Below, piece after piece: positions 63,566 through 64,000 of a DNA stretch of 64,000 bases (its first letter is position 1; the number at the start of each line of letters is the position of its first letter). Below the pieces are notes generated by a model. It was not told the DNA's origin. It made no database searches and saw only the letters and a list, made by a program, of their open reading frames with translations. This DNA is from Lysobacter spongiicola DSM 21749 (GTDB lineage Bacteria > Pseudomonadota > Gammaproteobacteria > Xanthomonadales > Xanthomonadaceae), in NCBI RefSeq assembly GCF_900167055.1, contig NZ_FUXP01000001.1:62001-126000 (forward strand), in the 5' to 3' direction. The position numbers and the translations under genes were made by a program.

Positions 63566-64000
63566 TCAGGCAGCCGTTGCCAGCCAGCCGATCGCCTGCA
63601 CCATGCCGTAGAGCAGTCCACCGATCAGCGCGCCGATCGCGGTGCCGTTGTAGCGGATGTACTGCAGGTCGCTGCCGACGCTGAGCTCCAGTTGTTCGAC
63701 CAGCTCGCTGGTATCCCATCGACTGATGCGCTCGACGATGAAGCCGCGGATGCTGCCCCGGTAGCGCTCGACCATCGGTTCGACCGCATCGAACAGCCAC
63801 TGGTTGATCCACGCCTGGAGCTCCCGGTCCGCGGCAAGCCGCGCACCCACGGCCAGGGCTGCGTCGGATGCCTTGCGGCGCGTCACCGAACCCGGGTGCT
63901 CGAGGTCGGCGCGCAGCCACGACATCAGGTCGCCCCATACGCCCCGGATGTAGCCGGGCAGGGCAGGGTCGTCGATCACGCGGTCGCGCAACTGTTCGCC
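63566..64000 (-). CDS. DUF445 membrane protein, C-terminal part
   Basis: The last 144 codons of a minus-strand gene whose start lies beyond the right edge; the frame is open to base 64000. WINQWLFDAVEPMVERYRGS and ISRWDTSELVEQLELSVGSD, followed by LQYIRYNGTAIGALIGGLLYG, is the DUF445 (YheB-like) pattern with its C-terminal helix. Function is unknown. It converges with the phosphatase gene, with an 8-bp gap between stops. Confidence 0.88.
   Translation of the reverse strand, partial: GEQLRDRVIDDPALPGYIRGVWGDLMSWLRADLEHPGSVTRRKASDAALAVGARLAADRELQAWINQWLFDAVEPMVERYRGSIRGFIVERISRWDTSELVEQLELSVGSDLQYIRYNGTAIGALIGGLLYGMVQAIGWLATAA

Noticed and set aside
1-64000. tRNA or rRNA genes, integrase, transposase or prophage modules
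   Set aside because: I looked for CCA-ended cloverleafs, rRNA-like conserved blocks and mobile-element protein motifs and found none; REP elements are the only repeats of mobile type.

Overview
The window is a GC-rich (roughly two-thirds G+C), densely coded gammaproteobacterial chromosome segment. Gene content and order point to the Xanthomonadaceae/Lysobacteraceae (Luteimonas-Lysobacter-like): sdhAF4-sdhCDABE-ygfX-lolCD-comEC-exbBD-msbA-lpxK-kdsB, a Lys/Ala-rich histone H1-like protein, a DUF6116-type small membrane protein, and dispersed REP palindromes of the TGTAGGAGCGGCTTCAGCCGCGA type. The genus is an inference from gene families; no rRNA or tRNA gene is visible to confirm it. I see no prophage, insertion sequence, CRISPR array or transposase; the region reads as core and shell chromosome.

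Layout. 1-2.4 kb: the end of a UvrA paralogue and an LpxR-type lipid A deacylase. 2.5-8.9 kb (minus): an RND efflux operon, adaptor-pump-outer-membrane channel-TetR, with a single-base frameshift in the adaptor and a TetR-like palindrome over the promoter. 9-11.5 kb: M14 carboxypeptidase and rhomboid protease. 11.6-12.8 kb: histone H1-like gene overlapping a small GNAT gene. 12.8-14.8 kb (minus): membrane protein, winged-helix regulator and M23 peptidase with a palindrome-bearing promoter. 15-26.7 kb: rluF, a DUF3298 lipoprotein, periplasmic Dcp, a CBS protein, tex, fpr, an App1-like phosphatase, a UbiB/ABC1 kinase and a DUF488 protein. 26.8-33 kb: SulP transporter plus universal stress protein, BON protein, ABC exporter, DUF4142 protein and an HMA metal-binding protein. 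33.1-34.7 kb: class I fumarase. 34.9-39.8 kb (minus): cardiolipin synthase, a BON-MscS channel, outer-membrane phospholipase A and a patatin lipase. 39.9-48.6 kb: small envelope proteins, a c'-type cytochrome, tcdA, tatD, glutaryl-CoA dehydrogenase and a fused 2-oxoacid dehydrogenase E1. 48.7-64 kb: ygfZ, the complete succinate dehydrogenase operon with two assembly factors, lipoprotein release genes, comEC, exbBD, lipid A/Kdo genes, a low-molecular-weight phosphatase and a truncated DUF445 gene.

Functionally the window is dominated by envelope biology (lipid A flipping, phosphorylation and deacylation; Kdo activation; lipoprotein sorting; phospholipid synthesis and hydrolysis; efflux) and central metabolism (succinate to fumarate to malate, 2-oxoacid decarboxylation, glutaryl-CoA oxidation). 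The most notable observations are the frameshifted adaptor under an apparent auto-regulated promoter, the translationally coupled cls-mscS-pldA set followed by a patatin gene, the histone-like/acetyltransferase gene pair, and a REP family with compensatory stem changes that supplies stop codons to three neighbouring genes. Start codons were moved inward or to GTG/TTG where a ribosome-binding site, signal peptide or 4-nt gene overlap supported it.
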